Shown one piece after another: positions 60,007 through 64,000 of a stretch of 64,000 bases of DNA. A program made the translations under genes and the position numbers. Position 1 is the stretch's first letter; every line of letters begins with the position of its first letter. The notes below the pieces were generated by a model, which saw only the letters and a list, made by a program, of their open reading frames with translations, had not been told where the DNA came from and made no database searches. The stretch lies in NCBI GenBank assembly GCA_024704765.1, contig JAKMXF010000222.1, positions 620,001 through 684,000 on the forward strand. Reading direction: 5' to 3'. The stretch is from Oopsacas minuta. Its lineage: Eukaryota > Porifera > Hexactinellida > Lyssacinosida > Leucopsacidae.

Positions 60007-61494
60007 CTACAAAAGAGAATGAATAAATCTGAGTCATTGCAATTACAGAGATTATGCTGCGATCTAATGTTTTGTAAAGATTTTTAGTTAAATTCACAAT
60101 AGTCCTGGCATTATGCTATAAATAGAAAATCTCAAATCACCGTCTGTGCCGACTAAAATTTCATCAAGTTTATTTCAGTTGATTACTAATTATGCTACTA
60201 AAAAAATCCATTTTTAGCAAAGAAAACTGTATATACCTAATTGTGTTATAGAGTTGAGAGTGTCAGAATCAATCTCAACGCCTCCAATTTACCATAATTA
60301 GCAGGTGGAAGCTAATCTCTAGGACATTTTGAAGATTTATAAAAAGGAGTGAATTTATGATTTATCATATGCTTAAAAAGTGTATAACTGTAGATACACT
60401 AAAAAGGTTTATTGACCAATAGAATTACAGTCTACAATCAAAACAAATACATTACAGTGCTAAAACAATTACATAAACTCTACCAGAATTAACTTTATGC
60501 ATTTATGTCTAATTGGCAAAAACTTATAATCTGATTATGCTAAAATGAAAACTTGTAATAAGGTGTGAAAATATACACATAAGAAAAAGTTCAAATGTCA
60601 GGTGCACATCTTGAGGTTACTAAGAGTACACATGCCACTGTTGGTGCCTACATATCTAAAGATGTGAACAGGAGAGCGATTTAGACTGAGCCAATAGTTG
60701 GTCATCATACTTACAAGTAGAATTCAATTCAATGTCGCTTTCAATTTCAATTTAAGATAAGTTGGTGAGTTAATTAATACTAGCAGGCTTCGCTTCCAAG
60801 GACAACTTTATGCCTCGGAATTTGCTTAAATATGAAAATGCATAATTAAAATATGCATTCGATAACTACGGGAAGTTGGATATTTACTACAAATTGGCAA
60901 TCCTCATTTGACAATAGTCCTAACTAATATCGAGGACTAATTGGATATTCAGAAAATGTGTCCTCCCTGGTCTTTACTGTAACTCAAGAAGGAGCCAACT
61001 TTTGTGTTTATAAATTTTTTGATATTTTGTATAAACTTTCAGGCAATTAACTTTGAAATCAAACATGCGATATTTAACGTTCTATAAGGCATCAAACAAT
61101 AGTTTAACAGATAAATGCTTACCATACACATATTTTTACACATTCCTGAAATTTTTTACCATATAATGGTTGATAATTTGTTGGTCTACAATTATGCATA
61201 CATTTATTCATGCCAAAATGCAGCGTTTCTGCAATATACAAATCAAATGGAATCTGTTCGATCGTGTCAGGTATCTCTGAAAATTTCAGGTTTACAATCA
61301 GGCCTGATATATAGTAGGCTATGCTATTGTCTAATCTTGATATTGATTGTATTTGATTAGCACCAGTAATGTAGAACTAAAAAGTAACAAGGTGGGCTCC
61401 ACTAGGTGAAGACTTCTAATCATATTCATACCCAAAGTGGTCATTAAGTATCCTTCGTAAATGAAATAAAGACATAGTACATACTCTCCCTCAG

Positions 61495-61806
61495 TTGTTC
61501 TCAAACTGTATGTCGCAGAACACTTGTGTGCCTTAGAACGTTGTTAAGTGTGCCGTCAAAATCTCATTGGAATAAGACAAAATTGTTAAACATGCTTTCA
61601 AGTGCGTATTTTTTGGCTCTCTGGACATGAAAGTGCTAAAAGTAAAGAACTAACTATTTCATTAATTAAGTAACACCAAAATTTACATCATTTGATGTAA
61701 ATCTATGGAATCTTGACAGAGCGTTTTAAATCAAGTTAAATTCACCCAAGTGTGACCTGAAAAATAAATAAATATGTGTGCCGCAATAAAAGTTGAGAAA
61801 CACCGC
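61495..61806. mobile_element. hAT-like MITE
   Basis: Starts CAGTTGTTCTCAAACTG and ends AGTTGAGAAACACCGCT. It shares AGAACGTTGTTA and GCTTTCAAGTGC with 38446-38640. No clear 8-bp duplication, so the ends are approximate. Confidence 0.6.
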
Positions 61807-62573
61807 TCTACCTTATCTAAGTTGTGAAATATTGTCTATAATTAATTAAGCCAAAATTTTGAAAAGTCCGAATATTATTTAGTATTAACATAAAGCGAAT
61901 GATACTAATTAAAAATTAACATAACATCGAGATCAGAATTATCTAGTTGAGATAACTCCATTAATATTATAAAAATAACTCAACAGAATTTCTGACAAAG
62001 TGAGACTGTGGACGGCCGAAAGTGTTATATTATGTAAATGTCTGGAACATTTGAGTATCCCATTAAATATCCTTTATTGAAGTAAAAACATTGAATATTT
62101 CAACGGCGAGGATGAGAAACAAGTATAATTGAAATCGAGAAAGTTGTCCATTCCATAGCAATATTATAAAGAAAAATCACCCGATAGACAATAAACCCAT
62201 TATACCAAATACTGCTAAATAAAATTATTTTTCGATAGCTAACATATATACGCCAATTGAGGAAAATTATAAGGGCTGTATATTATTTGCTAAAATTAAG
62301 GCATGTACTAATCCTGCATTCTGTAAATCACTAATATATATAATAGGATAAATAAGTAGAACAGATTTTCAATTGTTTAGACAGTCAGTTAAACAAAAAC
62401 CCAGAATTCAGAAGAATACAAATACGGATTATTGTAAATGGGATCTACGAATAAACAATTTATACACTAACTTGACAACTAGAAAACCCGATTGGACAAA
62501 ATGGCCCGATTTCAACTGTATATAACTTAAAATAACATGGCCTAAATAATTACTTTAAAATAAGAGAAATATA

Positions 62574-62683
62574 TAATTATAAACTGTGCCGACAGCTTAG
62601 TCCATCAATTAAATTTGTTTAAAAGTGGCGCTATTAATTGGAGGCACTACGCGTATTGGGATTAAGCCTAACCATTTTTAGAG
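62574..62683. mobile_element. GTGCCGACAG MITE, copy 3 (truncated)
   Basis: Matches the left half of 41853-42049 and then joins directly to the dispersed repeat at 62690. Confidence 0.75.
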
Positions 62684-62689
62684 AAGGGT

Positions 62690-63905
62690 TTACTGGAGAA
62701 AGTTCGATAGGTACAAATTCAAGAGTGTGAAAATTGGAATCAGCGTATTGAAATACACACTATTGCTGTTTAGAACAATCTTCTACGATTATTCAAAGGT
62801 AATATAATCAGGGAAATACATATCTTTTAGATGATCCATTGTGAATTTGAAATATATTTATTCATAAATATTATAAAATAATTAAAGGGGGACGCTGTAT
62901 TACGTCGAATTTTGATGTTGTCGATAGATTGAATTTACTGATTGAATAATAAATTTATAATTTTGAAAAACATAATAATTAATGAAGAGGATGAAATAGA
63001 ATGAAAAACATATTGAATGAAACTAAGACGTGTTAGCACTTTTTATTTTGTTAATTAGAAACGGGTACCATTGGGAGGGGATTAGGGACTTAGTTGACTA
63101 CCTTCTGGATCTGGGAGTTGTTATTCGTATTATCTATCGTCGTGTTTTTGTCCGAGGGTTTGTTTTTACGCACTTGCGTATCCTGGGAATTTATGTGTGT
63201 CAACGTATGGTATATGTTTTGTTTGTTTTTGTTCGTTTTTTTGTATTCGATTTGTTGTCTTGTGTGTTTGTTAGTTGTTCTGTTTGTTTCATTTGGTATT
63301 TGTTTTTCTGCTTGTTCTACGTGTTTTATTTATTTGGTTGTTTCTTGTGTTCCTTTTTGTTTGTTTGTTGTTTGTTTTCTGTCAGTGTTGTTTCAGTTCT
63401 ACAGGTTTTCTGGTTTTTGTCTTTGGTATAAGTTATGTACTTTTGTATTGTCATGTATTATGTAGTTCTGGTTCATTTTCTGTAGTCTATTTCGCCATTC
63501 GCTTTCCTTTCGATCTTGGCTTTTAAGGGGTGTGCAAAAACACCTACCAAAGTAGCGCATTTATAGCCTCTAAGATCGCAACAGATCCCTCTGAAGGGTT
63601 GGATCACCTGCTGCGGAAATTTCCTCCCTTCACTCATTCTACTGGGACATAATGTCAAAGAGGTAACAACTAATAAATTCGATCTATCGACAACATCAAA
63701 ATTCGACCTAATGCATGCGCCCCAATTTAAGCAATTGTTATACTAGATATTCAATTAATCCATATATACAGCATTAGAAGAACTTATTGTTTAACTAATA
63801 AATATTTAACACCCAAGAACAATAGAATTATTACTGATGATATGCTATATGAAACACATTATATTAATTGTTAAGGCCAATTTTAGATGCACATTATGGT
63901 TGGAT
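62690..63905 (+). repeat. Dispersed 380-bp repeat split by an insertion
   Basis: 62690-62887 and 63724-63905 together match 41198-41575. The 836-bp element between them is absent from the other copy. Confidence 0.85.
62888..63723. mobile_element. GGGG-ended DNA element, copy 3 (836 bp)
   Basis: Inverted ends GGGGACGCTGTATTACGTCG and GGGGCGCATGCATTAGGTCG, matching over about 45-50 bp and both continuing AATTTTGATGTTGTCGATAG. Flanked by AATTAAAG (62880-62887) and AATTTAAG (63724-63731), an 8-bp duplication with one change. The GGGGCGCATGCATT end resembles the end of the element at 35591. The interior has a T/G-rich block (63110-63470). Overlapping ORFs there are low-complexity Phe/Val/Cys/Leu strings and not accepted as genes. 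Confidence 0.85.
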
Positions 63906-64000
63906 AGTGGCAGTGGCAGCCATAGGATATCGGGGGCTCTTGTGCAATGTTTTTTTGAGGCCTCCTTCTCAATTATAAATAAAAAGATGCAAAATTATGA

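Larger units (their letters stand above)
57779..59913 (-). other. 2.1-kb intron between visible exons 1 and 2
   Basis: Mostly the nested Helitron (58120-59589). No other gene. Confidence 0.6.
60007..64000 (-). other. Intron upstream of visible exon 1 (partial)
   Basis: At least 4 kb with no exon that joins in phase. Contains a hAT-like MITE, a truncated GTGCCGACAG MITE and the GGGG-ended element. The last 90 bp start another repeat. Confidence 0.5.

Noticed and set aside
60710-60760. Strong GTAAGT donor on the minus strand
   Set aside because: Joining it to visible exon 1 creates TAA at the junction.
61118-61200. Minus-strand candidate exon with donor GTAAGC
   Set aside because: It leaves two bases, while visible exon 1 needs one; no bridging exon was found, and the peptide matches nothing I know.
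63030-63526. Overlapping ORFs of 83-133 codons rich in Phe, Val, Cys and Leu
   Set aside because: Translation of a T/G-rich low-complexity block inside a non-autonomous element; three frames are open at once, which reflects composition.

Overview
This is AT-rich animal (metazoan, almost certainly invertebrate) genomic DNA. It has long introns, GT-AG exons, and introns crowded with DNA transposons, MITEs and Helitron-type elements. No bacterial, organellar or rRNA/tRNA gene was seen. The species cannot be fixed from sequence alone.

One host gene on the minus strand runs through the whole window. By hand I joined twelve short exons (from 59914-60006 down to 183-285). Their splice sites and reading-frame phases agree at all eleven junctions, giving about 715 codons. 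The product is a p190RhoGAP-like protein (ARHGAP35/ARHGAP5 group). It has a long acidic, proline- and tyrosine-rich linker, then a basic Lys-rich stretch, the YFxxPL-type lead-in, and the first two-thirds of a RhoGAP domain with its arginine-finger motif. The 5' part (GTPase and FF domains in known relatives) lies beyond position 64000, and the last RhoGAP exon(s) lie beyond position 1.

The most unusual content is in the 19.7-kb intron at 12474-32173. It holds three intact, single-exon ORFs of 89-94 codons (13485-13754 +, 23851-24129 +, 30739-31023 -). They are diverged paralogues of one another and look like miniature Maf-type bZIP proteins: a Maf-like extended homology region, a basic region and five zipper heptads. 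When the zipper is in register, the DNA-contacting Asn of the bZIP signature is Ala in all three. Each ORF has a TATAAAT box 46-56 bp upstream of its ATG. This looks like a nested cluster of small genes inside a RhoGAP gene.

The rest of the introns is mostly mobile DNA. Identifiable pieces are a full-length but broken mariner (21171-22508) and decayed P-element-like (26183-27700), PIF/Harbinger (43330-43830) and ZBED/hAT (43965-44884) transposases. There is also a KRBA2/SCAND3-like integrase-associated fragment (28891-29301), hAT MITEs with perfect 8-bp target duplications, Tc1/mariner and pogo-type MITEs, and a Helitron with two nested insertions (58120-59589). A GGGG-ended element family with 8-bp target duplications has three copies, and a 1.8-kb near-spacerless palindrome (2849-4688) is split by a hAT MITE. 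Several tandem arrays are also present. Stretches not listed are AT-rich intron in which I see no gene.
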